Assembly (NCBI RefSeq): GCF_019399895.1
Contig: NC_091879.1
Location: forward strand, 4,171,001-4,235,000
DNA: 64,000 nucleotides
Direction of reading: 5' to 3'
Origin: Cardiocondyla obscurior
Lineage: Eukaryota > Arthropoda > Insecta > Hymenoptera > Formicidae
The notes under the pieces are model-generated. The model had not been told where the DNA came from and made no database searches. It saw nothing but the letters and a program-made list of their open reading frames with translations. The stretch's first letter is position 1, and every line of letters begins with the position of its first letter. Made by a program: the position numbers and the translations under genes. Shown in pieces: positions 52,913 through 64,000 of this stretch.

Positions 52913-54676
52913 TGGAGAAAATCATACTGCCTCATTGAAGGAATAATAGGTTATCTAGAAGTAAATGATGAGCTATAGTGTATTAACATATTGGTTAATT
53001 ACACACATTGGATACTTACTATTATAAGCACTCATGTGTATCAATTAACACATTCTACACGTCACCTGTCACCTCAATTAACACTCCCGGCACAAATTCG
53101 GCTTTACCGTGCATTTTTTACGCGCAAAATTCGCGAAAAACAACGGACAGTTCTCGCTCCGTGCATTTCGAACTGATTCTAACGGTACTGTAATGGCGGC
53201 GAGAAACGCGCGAAATCGGAATATTTTTAAATTGGGCCGATTAAAAATACGGCTAGGAATAAAGACTTGCAGGGAAAATTGGACGTGGAATTTTCTCGCA
53301 AACTTCTCTCAATAAGCTGTGGATATGATTAACGTTGCTTTATTCGATATTACGAAGTCGCATAAATAGCTGAAAACATTCGTTTGTAAAGTAAAGCTTG
53401 CAAAGTAACACATCGATACATTTGCGAGCCAGTCTCGGATTTATTTGCCGAGCTTGACCGCTTATATTTCGCACGCGTGCCACATGCGCGATTCACCGCG
53501 AGCTTTTAACGATCCTCGCGCTAATTGCTTATTGTTTCCTCCGGGAAATGAACTCGCAGCTGCACGCTTTGACCTCAGGAACTCAACCCGTTCGACCAAA
53601 GATAAAGCACACTGCGCGCCGATAACGGAATATCTTTCGTAATCTAGAAAGTGGTAATTAAGGATGTTTTTAATTTATAATAAGTGCTGATTTTATTCAA
53701 CAATATACAACTTTATTCTGTCGTACTTACAATAAAACTGTGTACAAACTAATTAAAGATTTAAAAGACCCTGAATCTTTTCACGTGCACGGCTGTATCT
53801 TCAAATCGTGAGATGTCCTTAGTTTTTTGTTCAGCTGTCTCAAAGAAACGAGATTTTACATTGAAGTAACTAAACGCGAGAGTGTTGCAACGATCTTAAC
53901 CAGTGGATTTTTCACAACTATAACGCATGTCTTGTCAATTTACGGCGATTTGTACAGTTATATGCATGAATCAAATCGTTAGTATAAAGCAAATGTTATC
54001 TTCTAGGCATTATATTGTTTTAATTATGGCATTACGTTATATTTTCATATATAACACATTTACAATAATTTTTTCTAATGATAGATTAAAAGTTGAAATG
54101 TATCAGCATGAATGTTAACAAATCATTTCTAAATCGTAAATTTTTCACAAAAGATCCGTATTAATTCAACGAATACATTCAGCAATGTATGTAAATTGTA
54201 TATAAAACGAAACTGTCTTCACAAGATAAATGAGCATAATTTATTCCTTTCTGTTTTCTATATAGAAATTCTTGAGAAATTAATATAGTCAATATTAAAA
54301 AATAAAATATTAATTTTATCATGTCACGACGATGTAATATTTTATTCACAGAAATCTTGAAATTTATAATGGAAAAACTATCAAAGTTGTATACACTTAT
54401 ATAATAAACATCTTAATAACAAATTGCTGTAGACGAAAACGAAAACGTAGACAGTGTGTTAAAGTAAAAAAAAAAAAAAATCTAATCTGAAAATACATAT
54501 ACATCTTTTAATCAAGTTAACACGCTCGTTTAACAGAAGTTGTATTTTCAACGAAACAACACGCCCTCGTAACCATCAAATGGCAATATGACAGTAAATC
54601 CTAGAATTACGTGACTATCCGACTGCACGTAAAGCATGATCCCGAATATCCTTGAATATTGTGTAGTATTTGGTTC
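52913..54676. other. Interval between microprotein candidate and Tom40
   Basis: 53025-53300 is moderately GC-rich and may be the promoter/5' UTR of the minus-strand microprotein candidate. 53650-54676 is AT-rich and holds the 3' UTR of Tom40, whose end is not determined. No other gene is supported; the plus frame from 53193 starting ATGGCGGCG is short and unrecognised. Confidence 0.5.
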
Positions 54677-56422
54677 TTAACCGATGATCAGGCCACATCC
54701 TAATCTGAATTGCCGCTTGTTGTGATTGATCATGCCGCTCAGCGCGAACGTGAATGGTAATGGCTGTAATCTTTTTTCTAAAACTGCTCCTACTGTCCAA
54801 GTCGTATCTACGCTACCTATATAAGAAAAAAAATATTAAAAGATAAATGAGTTGGATAAAATTATATTTCCCAAATGATTTTGAGCACACACCTTTAAAC
54901 ACTAAATCTGCTTTAGGTAAATCGACTTGATAAGCGAGTGTTGCTGTCGATTCTTGCAAGCTTGAATTAATGTCTAATTCCACACCCACTTGTAATTGTT
55001 GACTAGCTTTTTGATGGAAACAAAAGTGATAAGCGGTTGGACCTTAAAAAATAATATTTTAAAAAATTAAGAAATTGTATAGTAATCGTAAGTTTGTTGG
55101 GTTAACAATTACTTACTAATGGTAGCGCTGATTGTAGAGTCACCGATTTTATACCTTCCTGCAAGGGATGCTAATGCAATATCTGTACCATGTCCGAATT
55201 GATACGCAAGTTCGCCACCCACTGCAAGCGATGGCGTCAAACTTTGAAGATAATGTGAAATAAGAACTCCTGAGAAAAAAAAATATACATATTAAAAATA
55301 TATAATAAAAATAGACATATGCACAGTGTGTCCCATAGAAAGCGGTCACTTTACGGAATTTTTTACGTATATATTTTGTTGATTAACCTACCAGAAAAAT
55401 TAAGAAAGTCTGGATTGCCTAACGTTAATGAACAGGTATATGTATCTCCTTGATAATCAGCTGTCATTTGTACAGCAGTAAATTTACTTCTTTGTACCTG
55501 TGCTGCTAATTTTCCTCTAAGTCTTAAACCAAATTGCTGAAGGATATTAGCATTAAGATTTCCACTTGGGTCAATATCACCTAATAATATAGGATATGCT
55601 TCAGTAGGTGAAATTTGTTTTGTACCAACATAAGTTGCACCAAATCTAAAATAAAAAAAAGTATTATAAAAAACTGCATTGATGCTAATACAGCAAATAT
55701 CCATTTATTTTTATTTAATAAATTTTATAAATTTATTAAATAAAATTTATTAATTTAATAATTTTTTTTAAATAATTATTTAGTAAATTTCTATTTATTT
55801 TTATTTACCTGTAGCCAGAAGGTACAACAGAACTCATATTAATGGTATGTGAAATATGAAAATGGTTGCTTAATCCTTTATTGACTACTAATTTTGCTCC
55901 TTCAAAATTTGTAGGAAAAGTATCTGCAAAATACAAATGTAATCAACTCCCAGTTCCATACAAAATATACATACAGAGAAATTATAAACATTTAAAAAGA
56001 AGACTTAAATGGTTAGAAAGTGCAATATAAAAATCAAAAAAAAAAAATGTAATAAACATAATAGATATAATGAGTTCAAAGTCGAAAATCACTTGAGTGG
56101 GGAAGATCGTATATTAATTGTTAATTGCCAAGCAAACGATCTGCCAGAAAGTTTTCTGTGATAAATTGGGGAAAACTCGGAAGCGCCGGGTTCGAAGAGA
56201 AAATGGAAGAGTTCCGGGATCGTGACGTGAGATCCCGAGGTTACCTTTACACTTCTTGTGTATATCGTCGAGGGTGCCCGGATTCTCCATCACGCTGGGT
56301 TCCTCGGTGGGCGCGTAGACACTCGTGGACGGATCCGGTTTACCTAAATTCGGCATCAGCCCGGAACCCGGTGGCGGAGGAGGCGGCGGAGGAGGCGCGG
56401 AGGCAGCTAGCGTATTACCCAT
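54677..56422 (-). CDS. Tom40: Tom40, channel subunit of the mitochondrial outer-membrane TOM translocase
   Basis: Beta-barrel pore through which nearly all nuclear-encoded mitochondrial precursors cross the outer membrane. Six exons: 56245-56422, 55809-55923, 55392-55645, 55117-55269, 54893-55042 and 54677-54816, all GT-AG with matching phases, giving 329 residues (about the Drosophila length). Starts MGNTLAASAP followed by a proline run and a flexible N-terminal region. The barrel follows, with GYRFGATYVGTKQISPTEAY, ILLGDIDPSGNLNA, LRGKLAAQVQRSKF, ADYQGDTYTCSLTLGNPDF and AVGGELAYQFG, ending FRLGCGLIIG, all characteristic of Porin_3-family Tom40. The true start is ATG at 56422-56420; a GTG 18 bases upstream is in frame but not a likely start. 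The proline run is coded by a GGC/GGA-rich plus-strand repeat. Confidence 0.96.
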
Positions 56423-57502
56423 TGTCACCGGCTCGTTCACGCGAGATTATCGAGATCGTTGCTCGTCCAGACTCGCACTTCCTCCAGTCGTTCAATCGGA
56501 CACGGCACGCCGAACGTTCCGACGTTTATTTAAACAGCAAGGCAAATCAAATTTACGGACTACACGGCATGGCGTGTCTCACCGTAGATCGCCATTTGTA
56601 AGAGAGATAACCAAAAAGTTCTCTCCACGAGCGTGTTGCAGCGCGTGCTCAATGCCAGATCATGTAACACCAAGGGTACCAACGTAAGTACGATTTTTAT
56701 GTGCACTCCAAGAGATGCTGTTCTACACTAAAAATTTTAATTTAAAAATTATAACTAATTCTTAATTATATGATCGTTATTAATATCATTTTAATATTAA
56801 TTATTCAAAATGTGATGTTGAACAAGCCCAATGGTAATGGAAAACGAAGGTTTTACCATTTTTATTACCATCGGGTATATGTGCGGTTTGATTTTTTAAT
56901 TTCGAGAAAATTTGCTACGAACCGCCACCGTTGCCATTGGCGATCAGAAAGAAGTTAGATATCTAGCTTCTCTCTGTTCGATGGCCACGGTGATGGCAGA
57001 TGGTAACCATTATAAAAGAGGCGTGGCCACGGAATTAGCGGGAACGACACTCTGCCACCAATTAATTTGTTCTAATCTTCTAATACTTTTCGAGCGTTTT
57101 CGGACATTCGGCACCGCGAAACTCCGAGATTGACGGATTTGTCGTCTTGACTTTTAAATTAAATTACCGATTTTATTTAATTGTAATTGAGAATTAAATA
57201 TCATTTATTTGATTATTAATATGTTTTTTAATTAATGTACGTAATGTAGTGTAAATATATATTTAAATTATATTTAAAGTAACGAAAGGTGCTGAAGTAT
57301 CACGTAAGTCGTATGTAAAATATATAATATTATAATTCTTTGCAGAAAAGTATTAAATGTAAAAGGAAACTTTAAGAAGGTAGCAAAAATAAATAACACA
57401 CATTTTGTAATATCCAGTATATTAAACATTATATATACACGTAATATATTATAAAGAGAGGGATAACATTAAAAGGATATAACTGTATGAATTTTACGTG
57501 AC
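56423..57502. other. Tom40 upstream region and aveugle 3' flank
   Basis: 56423-56690 is CpG-rich and probably the Tom40 promoter/5' UTR. 56810-57010 contains foldback sequences. 57130-57500 is AT-rich, probably including the aveugle 3' UTR. No coding gene supported. Confidence 0.5.
56924..57000. repeat. Imperfect long inverted repeat
   Basis: Arms of about 37 nt folding about 56960/56961: GAAGTTAGATATCTAGCTTC at the centre, flanked by CACCGTTGCCATTGG on the left and its near reverse complement in GATGGCCACGGTG on the right. A shorter inverted repeat, ATGGTAAT/ATTACCAT, lies at about 56831-56871. May be a degraded foldback transposon. Confidence 0.6.
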
Positions 57503-58043
57503 TCAGTCGAGCTTCATATTACTGCGTCGCTCAATATCTTTTAGCTCTAACATATCTGTTTTCAGGTGCAGTTTCATAATCTCTCTCCATATGTACGTTC
57601 TATGCTGCTCGTTATCAATACCAATTCGCCGCAAACTATTTTCATTTATCCTCAACAACGTCTTGCCGGTGATGTCATGCTAAAATAATATAATTAAAAA
57701 AAATTTATTTATGCTACTAAATAAAAATATTTCATCGTATGCAACTTGTGAATGCAAGGAGACACACAATGAGAGAGACAAAATTCGGAAAAAGGTAAGA
57801 GACCACTTGCCATTAAAAATTTTTCGTAGTATTGCTGGTAATAATCACTGCAATGCCGCCTCAGCCACTTTTGCACGTCCAGTACATTCCACAGGTACAC
57901 CGGACGCGGTCGAGTTGTCTTGCTCTGGAAAATGCAGTGGAAATTTAACGTGAAATCTGGAACGACAGGGAAATCCTGTGCGCTGGTGATCTGAACGTTA
58001 CCTTTGTCCTGGGGACAGCGGGATTAATACCCTCCTCTACCAT
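57503..58043 (-). CDS. ave: Aveugle/Hyphen-like SAM-domain protein
   Basis: Small adaptor whose SAM domain binds the SAM domain of CNK and supports Raf activation by KSR in the Ras/MAPK pathway (known for Drosophila Ave; SAMD10/SAMD12 in vertebrates). Three exons: 58002-58043 (MVEEGINPAVPRTK), 57811-57924 (SKTTRPRPVYLWNVLDVQKW and the following helix) and 57503-57679 (HDITGKTLLRINENSLRRIG to TGA). Total 110 residues, close to the 106 of Drosophila. The SAM domain covers residues from about 23 to 95 and includes VYLWNVLDVQKWLRRHC, HDITGKTLLRI and the final IWREIMKLHLKTD helix. The second intron uses a GC donor (ATG|GCAAGT). The start at 58043 is the only ATG in this frame; the ATG at 58076 hits a stop. 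Confidence 0.93.
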
Positions 58044-58764
58044 TCTGCTTCTCCGCGGAAGCTCGACGATGACATGTAAGTAACGTGAGAATTAAGATAC
58101 GTCACCAGAGAGTTAAACGCCACTCACTATTCTCAGCTGTTATTTGTATTAAACAAATGATCGATGACTTCCATGTACGACTGTCTTTTAGGTTAGAACA
58201 GCTGTTACAAGACCCCTCCGACGTTCCGACGACTCCGACATCCTCCCTCTCTCGTCTGCCCAATCGATCGATGAAATCCACGAGGCAATTGTTTTTCTCG
58301 GCCGAACTCGTTGCACTAGAAAGAAGGAGATAAATTTGTAAACTACCGCAACCAACCCCAGCTGATAAAACTGACCTAAGGTCTTCCGACCTACCCTGCG
58401 AGAGTGGTCTTTCAGTTCGGCGACAAGAAAAGTGTCTGTTATCGAGATCTCTGTTCTGGTAATACGTGATGCACTCTTGTTACAATTGTGATTAATCGTT
58501 CGTGCAATATATACAATATTAATCTTTGATATTACAATCGTATACAAGAAAAAAAAAAAAAGAAAACGTAAGATATTGAAATATTTGAATTTTTGCTAAA
58601 ACGCGATCGCTGATCTAGAATTTTAGATTGGTTTAGGTTAACTTGGTTAAGTGAGATAATTATGTAGAATGTTTTAATCTTCTGTGACTTCGTATTTTTT
58701 TAAATAATTATACAACGTAATGCTGTTAATTTTTTTAAGCAGGTAAATTATAAACGAATATAAA
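58044..58764. promoter_or_regulatory. Divergent promoter region between aveugle and AGGF1
   Basis: 720 bp separate the two start codons, transcribed in opposite directions. It contains the 5' UTRs; a possible minus-strand 5' UTR donor (TTAG|GTCAGT near 58375) and the inverted repeat AGGTC-GGAA-GACCT (minus strand) lie in it. No TATA box stands out. Shared regulation is inferred from arrangement only. Confidence 0.5.
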
Positions 58765-60773
58765 ATGCACAGTGAAAGCGAAGAAGGAGAAATTGTGTCG
58801 GATTTCGAAGATTATACGGAAGAGCTGCATAGTTTGCCTCATGTCTTGAAATTAATAAATAAACTGCGCGATCACATTAAAAAGCAACGCAAAAAAATTA
58901 ATAAGCTACGAAAGAAGCTCCAGGAACAGGTATTTACATTCAGTTAATCGCTATTTTTTAATTTTTTTATTTGTTATTATATATAATATGTTATTTATTT
59001 TGCAGAAACAACAAAATGTGGTCTGTACAAAACCATATATATCTCACTGTGGAGTACAAACAGATCTAGCGGATTTTAATAAATCGTCGTCGCACGATTG
59101 GAATATTAATCGCGATGTTAAATCACTTAGTATAGTAGATCAAGTAAAACAGGTTGCAGAATCTGCTGTATTGCAGACTGGTTTTGTTTATGAACAGACA
59201 TCGGGAATGTATTACGATTATAACACCGGATATTATTACGATACGGTATGTCACTTTACGAATACTATAAATTTATGATAAGATATATAACTCGTTATAT
59301 ATATTGTGCATATACATGTATATTAATCTTGAATCATTATTATTTTAGGAGCAAGGTTTATATTACGATGGAAACACTGGAACATATTATTATTATGATA
59401 AAACTAGTAATACTTATCAATTTCACAGTCAAATCTGTGTGAACAAGACTGCTCCTGTGCAATGTCCAACTTCCGAAAAGAAGGAAGACCAAGGAGTTGA
59501 AAAAACACATAAAGTAATTATATATATATATATAATTTAATAAGAAATTCAAATTTTACTTTTAATTAAAATACATAAATTAATGGTTTTAATTTTTATT
59601 ATTACTAAAATGCAAAATAAACTTCAGACTATCTTACGTTTTTAACATGCATATGTGTCCATCTGTTGCAGGACGATATAAAAAAGCGAAAGTTTATTAG
59701 TGACGAAGAAAATGTTGAAAATAAAGAACCTGAAGAGGGTGAATGTTCAGAAAGTGAGAATGAAATTTTTGACGAAATTGCTCCCGACATGTCTACAAAT
59801 AGCGAAAGTGACAATGAGGAACAAGGTTTGTTATTTGTGTTTAACGTTTTTTTAAATTTTATGTTTCTATGAAAAATTATTTTAATTTCAGATTTAGCGA
59901 AAAGTTATCCGCCATGCATGAGAATTATTGTTAAAGAAACAGATTTGGCAGAGTTGAAGTTGGGCTCTCTTTTTCTCGTGACATGTACGGGAGGTTCCCT
60001 GGGTCGAGAAGGAGATCATTCGGTGCTTATACCGGATATAAATATTAGTAAGGTATGTAAGTGAGGTAAAAAAAAAATTATAAACCGTATCTTTTGTTAA
60101 AATTTTATTTTCTTCTAATAATATACATATATTTACAGTATCACGCACGTTTCGTATACAACGAAACTGAGAAGCAGTATCAAGTAATAGATTCGGGTTC
60201 AAGAAATGGTACATTTATAAATGGCAAAAGATTGTCGGTGGCCAAACAAGAGTCCGAACCTCAAGAAGTAATGCACGGGTCAGTTATTAAAGTCGGCGGA
60301 ACGAAATTATTATGTCACATTCATGATGGAAATGAAACGTGCGGTCATTGCGAGCCAGGCCTCATTCAACAAAACGTTTGTTTTAACGAGAGTAAAGTCT
60401 CGAAGACGAAGCTTCATAAAAACGAGTTGCGTCGTCTAAAACATAAATTCGGAATTGAAAAAGATGACGTTGTGTCCAGCAGTCAGTTGGCTTCGGGTTA
60501 TCAAGATAGAGCGCAAGCACGACGACAAAACGTTGGTTCCTCCGATCCTTACGCCAAGACGCAACAAAGTTCCCTTGACACGTAAGTATCTTATCTTTTA
60601 AAAGACATCGTTTTATATGTTTTACGTAAATGCATAAAGTTTTCTAATAAGCACATTTATTCAATCGTAGATCGATAACAAAAGACAATAAAGGATTCAA
60701 GCTACTTGCGAAGATGGGTTGGTCCGAAGGCTGCTCCTTGGGCAAGGATGGTGGAGAAGGAAGAACAGAGCCT
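58765..60773 (+). CDS. AGGF1-like protein (coiled coil, OCRE, FHA, G-patch), 3' end not seen
   Basis: Orthologue of angiogenic factor with G-patch and FHA domains 1; nuclear/RNA-associated by domain content. Seven exons: 58765-58929, 59006-59245, 59349-59513, 59672-59825, 59892-60052, 60139-60581 and 60671-60773. All are GT-AG with fitting phases, 477 residues so far. Residues 25-55 are a basic coiled coil (RDHIKKQRKKINKLRKKLQ). OCRE lies at about 115-155 (FVYEQTSGMYYDYNTGYYYD, GLYYDGNTGTYYYYD). An acidic stretch is at about 195-240. FHA is at about 246-345, with GSLGREGDH and DSGSRNGTFINGKRL holding the phosphothreonine-binding residues. The G-patch starts NKGFKLLAKMGWSEGCSLGK and reaches GRTEP before a donor at 60774. 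The rest of the G-patch and the conserved C-terminus are absent from the remaining 3.2 kb as far as I can read, so the last exon lies beyond the window, or the gene is truncated. Confidence 0.92.
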
Positions 60774-60961
60774 GTAAGTCTTTTATTATATTATTAATTT
60801 CTTCTTCAACTATCGTACCATATAAATAATCATAAAGCATCTCAAAATCTCTTAACACTTGTAATTAAAAAAAAAAAAAACACTTTTTACGAAAAAAGAA
60901 TTTAATTAAAAATTAGTCATAGAGTTTATTATTAAATTAAAAGAACGGATGCTCGTGTTCA

Positions 60962-61576
60962 TTAGTCAGTCTCTCCTACTTGTTTAGTCGCGCTGCATCG
61001 TGCCGACCTGGTCCCGTTGCCCGTCGTGTCGCATTTCGACGGCGATGAAACGGGCGCTGTCGGTACGAGGAGAGCATTCGTATGATAACGAGTCGCTCTG
61101 CGAAATGCGAAATTGCGAAAGAAGAGACCGCGCGGATCGCGGTCCATGAGCGGGAAAGAGTAGCGCCCCGGGGTAATGAATGCAAATGTATTGAAATCCA
61201 AATCATTATTTTGTCTAGACGCATCGTATGCCCCATTGCATATACCAGGATACGCCGGGGCGCAGGTCGGCGGTAGCGAGACCGGGCGCGTAAAAGGATT
61301 AAAGGGTGGGATAAGGGGAGACCATGTTATTTTCTCTCGTCTGTACTTGGGTGTCGCCTTCGCTGTCGCCTCGCTATCCATTTGCCCGTCCTGTTGTCCC
61401 AGCAGGTCTCCTCCCCATCCGCCTTTTTTTTTTTTTTTGTCAAATTTTTCCGCCGCTCTAACCGTTATTTCCGCTAGATATAGAGTCGCCTGCACTTTTT
61501 GCTCGTAAACCAAGCACGGGTCTCGAAACCCGTCCTTCGATTGTTCGCCGATCTTATCCCGCCAAGGATCCGTTTG
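60962..61576 (-). CDS. Unrecognised terminal exon of a minus-strand gene
   Basis: A 205-codon open frame entered at a good acceptor (CACTTTTACAG at 61577) and closed by a stop at 60962. It begins QTDPWRDKIGEQSKDGFRDP, then CLVYEQKVQATLYLAEITVR and AAEKFD, which look like ordinary structured protein. A lysine/glycine stretch from a poly-A tract follows, then a proline-rich section (LIPPFNPFTRPVSLPPTC) and a less conserved-looking tail. I do not know the family. An upstream ATG frame at about 61829-61696 (MSGLRALNEARRILSTSAFL, signal-peptide-like) could be its first exon, but its donor is weak. It lies in the interval where the last AGGF1 exon would be expected, on the opposite strand. Confidence 0.4.
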   Translation of the reverse strand, partial: QTDPWRDKIGEQSKDGFRDPCLVYEQKVQATLYLAEITVRAAEKFDKKKKKGGWGGDLLGQQDGQMDSEATAKATPKYRREKITWSPLIPPFNPFTRPVSLPPTCAPAYPGICNGAYDASRQNNDLDFNTFAFITPGRYSFPLMDRDPRGLFFRNFAFRRATRYHTNALLVPTAPVSSPSKCDTTGNGTRSARCSATKQVGETD

Positions 61577-61829
61577 CTGTAAAAGTGCAAACAGTTTCCT
61601 TTTTTACAATAAATTTCTTTTCTTTTTTTTTTTTCTTCCTTTGTTCTTATTTTATTTCTTACGCGTTATTTACCGCTATTGCAGTTGCATCGTCTTCGAG
61701 TGCGTTTTACAATGATATAATCTGTATCGCGAACGGTGGAAGCGGAAAAGAGATACGCGAGTACGAAGTGCGGAAGGAAAGCGCTCGTCGAGAGGATGCG
61801 CCTCGCCTCGTTGAGAGCCCGTAAACCAG

Positions 61830-64000
61830 ACATTGTTAAGTTCACCAGCGACGATCGCTAGTAAACCACGAGGTATAAAACCGCCGCGAAGTCGTGGTCT
61901 ACGTACGCAAAGCCATACTATACTTTAACGACTAAAATCTCCACGGTTTCATTTATCTGAGTGCTTCACCGGGCGCTGCTCCATTCTGCACGCGCGCCCG
62001 AGGATCACCGCGAGTCACAATTCTTTTTATCTTCTCGCACGAGCAAAGTGTAAAAATGTACTTATGGATTCGCGGTAACGTTTCCCTGACACGCCTGCGA
62101 CAACTTCTACGTCCCGATAAAATCGATAACGGGAATCAAATCGAACGTATTGAGAAAAGACGAACGTAATTTGAAGATATTTTAAAGGCCGGCGATATTA
62201 AACGTACGATAAACGCAACGTATTATTATTATTTTTTTTAAATATTTTTTTTTATGTGATAAAAAGATTCCGCGATATTTCGTACGGGTAGATTTTAAAC
62301 GCTGCCGTTGAACAAGGAAGCGACGGCTGTACGGTGAACGTATGGACCGCGCAAAGTAATGGTGGACTGCATTTAGAAACTGCAACGACTTCATTTTATA
62401 GACTTCCTTGAATATCGACTGCCGTGAGCCATTTTACGGATAAAGTGCGAGCGCATCTCTTCGGTGATTCCTTTTACGATTTACATCCATTCCCGTATTA
62501 CATTCGTTTGCAGTCCTCGGAGGAAAAAATAAAAGAGAAACCCAAAAGCTCGATATACATTGTTTATTTTTACATTAAATTTTTTAATATATATTTTTCG
62601 TATATCACGTTTCGAAAATGAATAAATAAAAATTAATCTAATAATTAAGGTAACGTAGAAAGGTTGTAATATATTCAAAAGGTGGAGGGTTAGAAAAAAG
62701 TAGAAGAAAAAATAAAGCAAAATTAAATAAGAGGAAAAAGGAAAAGTTCGAAAAAAATAGAATTAAAAAGAAAAATTAAAAGCAGGAAAGACAAATCTTT
62801 GCAATAACGCGGAAGAGAGGCAACAGGTGGAGGGGGAGAGGGACTGATAGCACAAATAAATTCGATGTAATATCGCTGCTGTATATTTATCGATCGACTA
62901 TGCTATAACGAATCAATTAACGTCACTTTTTCTTAATTATCTTGTCTCCATTCCCGTTAACTTTCGTATATCATTAATTTATTTCGCAAGCGTCAGGCGC
63001 GCGCGCGTATTTAAAGTTTAAAAACCCGAAGCTTGAATAATATTCCATCAGGTTAAAAAAAAGAAAAAAATTATATCATCGATGTGAGATCTATTCTCTT
63101 TTTTTTTCTTCTTTTTTTTACGTGCGACAGTAGAAAATTGGTAATAATTCTCTCTCGCGGTCAGAGAGAAAGAGAGAGAGATATTTATATATGTACGCGT
63201 ACAGAGACAGGGAGAGAGAAGGAAGGAGGAAATGAAATTAACCAGAACTCAACCAGGAAGAAGCAGACGCGGGTGTACAATTCCGTGCACATACGAGGCA
63301 CACGCACGTGGGCGCACACACGCCGGCTTAACAGTCGGCTATTGCCGTACACACGTGCCGCGTACACGTATACATTGTTTGTATGTCGGCCGTTCGTAAC
63401 GTTAGTTAGCAAGGAATGCACAATTCAGTCGGAGGCGGTCGATCGGCCCAGACGAGGTGCATGTGTGTGCCCCGGCGCGGCGCAAACGTTGGTCAAATAA
63501 TCGCCCGACATCGACATACAAATATGTACAATGAGATTTATTAATTACAGCGCGCCAGCGATGCTCGATGCATACATCTCGGTCAACATCGGCATCGCAC
63601 ACAGCGTGCGTTATCGGATATATCTAGACGCGATCCAGAGCGACACGAACGCGACGGAGAGAATGCATCCGAATTTCACGTTTATTATACATTTTATTTT
63701 ATTTTTTTTTCTTTCTCTTTTTTTTTTAATCGCACGCTAAATTTTCTAAGCCTTTACCCGTTCCGTTTTCTCCCCTCGATCAAAATTGCAGCCTCGCATA
63801 ATGTTTCCCTAATGACTATTAGATTTCTGGATAATCTAAAGGCGGAGATGTCGAAGTGTAACGCGTAGATTAATCCAAGCTGTATCCCGTTTGATAAAAT
63901 GCCGATGAAACGATCTTACCGAGCGACGACTCGCCTGCTTTTATGTTAATGTTATTAATTGCCGCTTCGTATGTATTCTTTAATTAGCGAATCGAATTGC
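61830..64000. other. Right-hand end, no gene recognised
   Basis: AT-rich sequence with poly-T/A runs, an AG-rich tract at 63162-63222 and a CpG-rich patch at about 63290-63500. No coding exon, RNA gene or mobile element is supported. The missing AGGF1 exon was searched for here by eye and not found. Confidence 0.5.

Noticed and set aside
1..64000. Transposon genes, CRISPR arrays, rRNA, bacterial operon signals
   Set aside because: None seen: no transposase or reverse-transcriptase motifs, no regular repeat-spacer arrays; gene structure is eukaryotic. tRNAs and microRNAs were looked for by eye only, so small ones may be missed.

Overview
This is eukaryotic nuclear DNA with spliced genes, GT-AG introns (one GC-AG), long A/T homopolymer runs, CpG-rich patches and very long non-coding stretches. 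The proteins identify an insect: a GATA4/5/6-class factor of the GATAe type, Tom40, an aveugle (SAM domain) orthologue and an AGGF1 orthologue. The base composition and gene structure suggest Hymenoptera, perhaps an ant; that placement is inference.

Left and centre (about 3.1-50.7 kb, minus strand): one very large GATA-factor gene. Seven coding exons lie between 3132 and 24882, and their splice phases fit together without a stop. A likely first coding exon at 50590-50650 sits in a CpG-rich, GAGA-rich promoter-like block. It ends in a strong donor whose phase fits the acceptor at 24882, which would give a first intron of about 25.7 kb and a protein of about 915 residues. The paired zinc fingers are at 5941-6116 and 3727-4048. 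The introns are mostly AT-rich with homopolymers and contain no other recognisable protein gene.

Inside the proposed giant intron, on the plus strand, is the most unusual structure: a spliced, apparently non-coding transcript (exons at 32265-32331, 32430-32515, 32618-32920 and 33049-33092, with an upstream donor at 31977). Three of its exons end in the same 56-nt repeat, each directly followed by a splice donor. A run of four GATA motifs at 29298-29328 and two perfect adjacent hairpins near 48957-49026 are other features of this interval.

Right part (52.5-64 kb): a compact housekeeping cluster. In order: a candidate 36-residue membrane microprotein in three exons (minus, 52565-52912), Tom40 in six exons (minus, 54677-56422), aveugle in three exons with a GC-AG intron (minus, 57503-58043), and an AGGF1 orthologue (plus, from 58765) divergent from aveugle. 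AGGF1 is readable through coiled coil, OCRE and FHA, and then only the first half of its G-patch at 60671-60773; its last exon is not visible. Just beyond, on the minus strand, is an unrecognised terminal exon (60962-61576).

The GATA factor (transcription), Tom40 (mitochondrial import), aveugle (Ras/MAPK scaffold) and AGGF1 (RNA-associated) do not form one pathway. The layout is that of a developmental regulator with a large regulatory domain next to a dense block of constitutively expressed genes.
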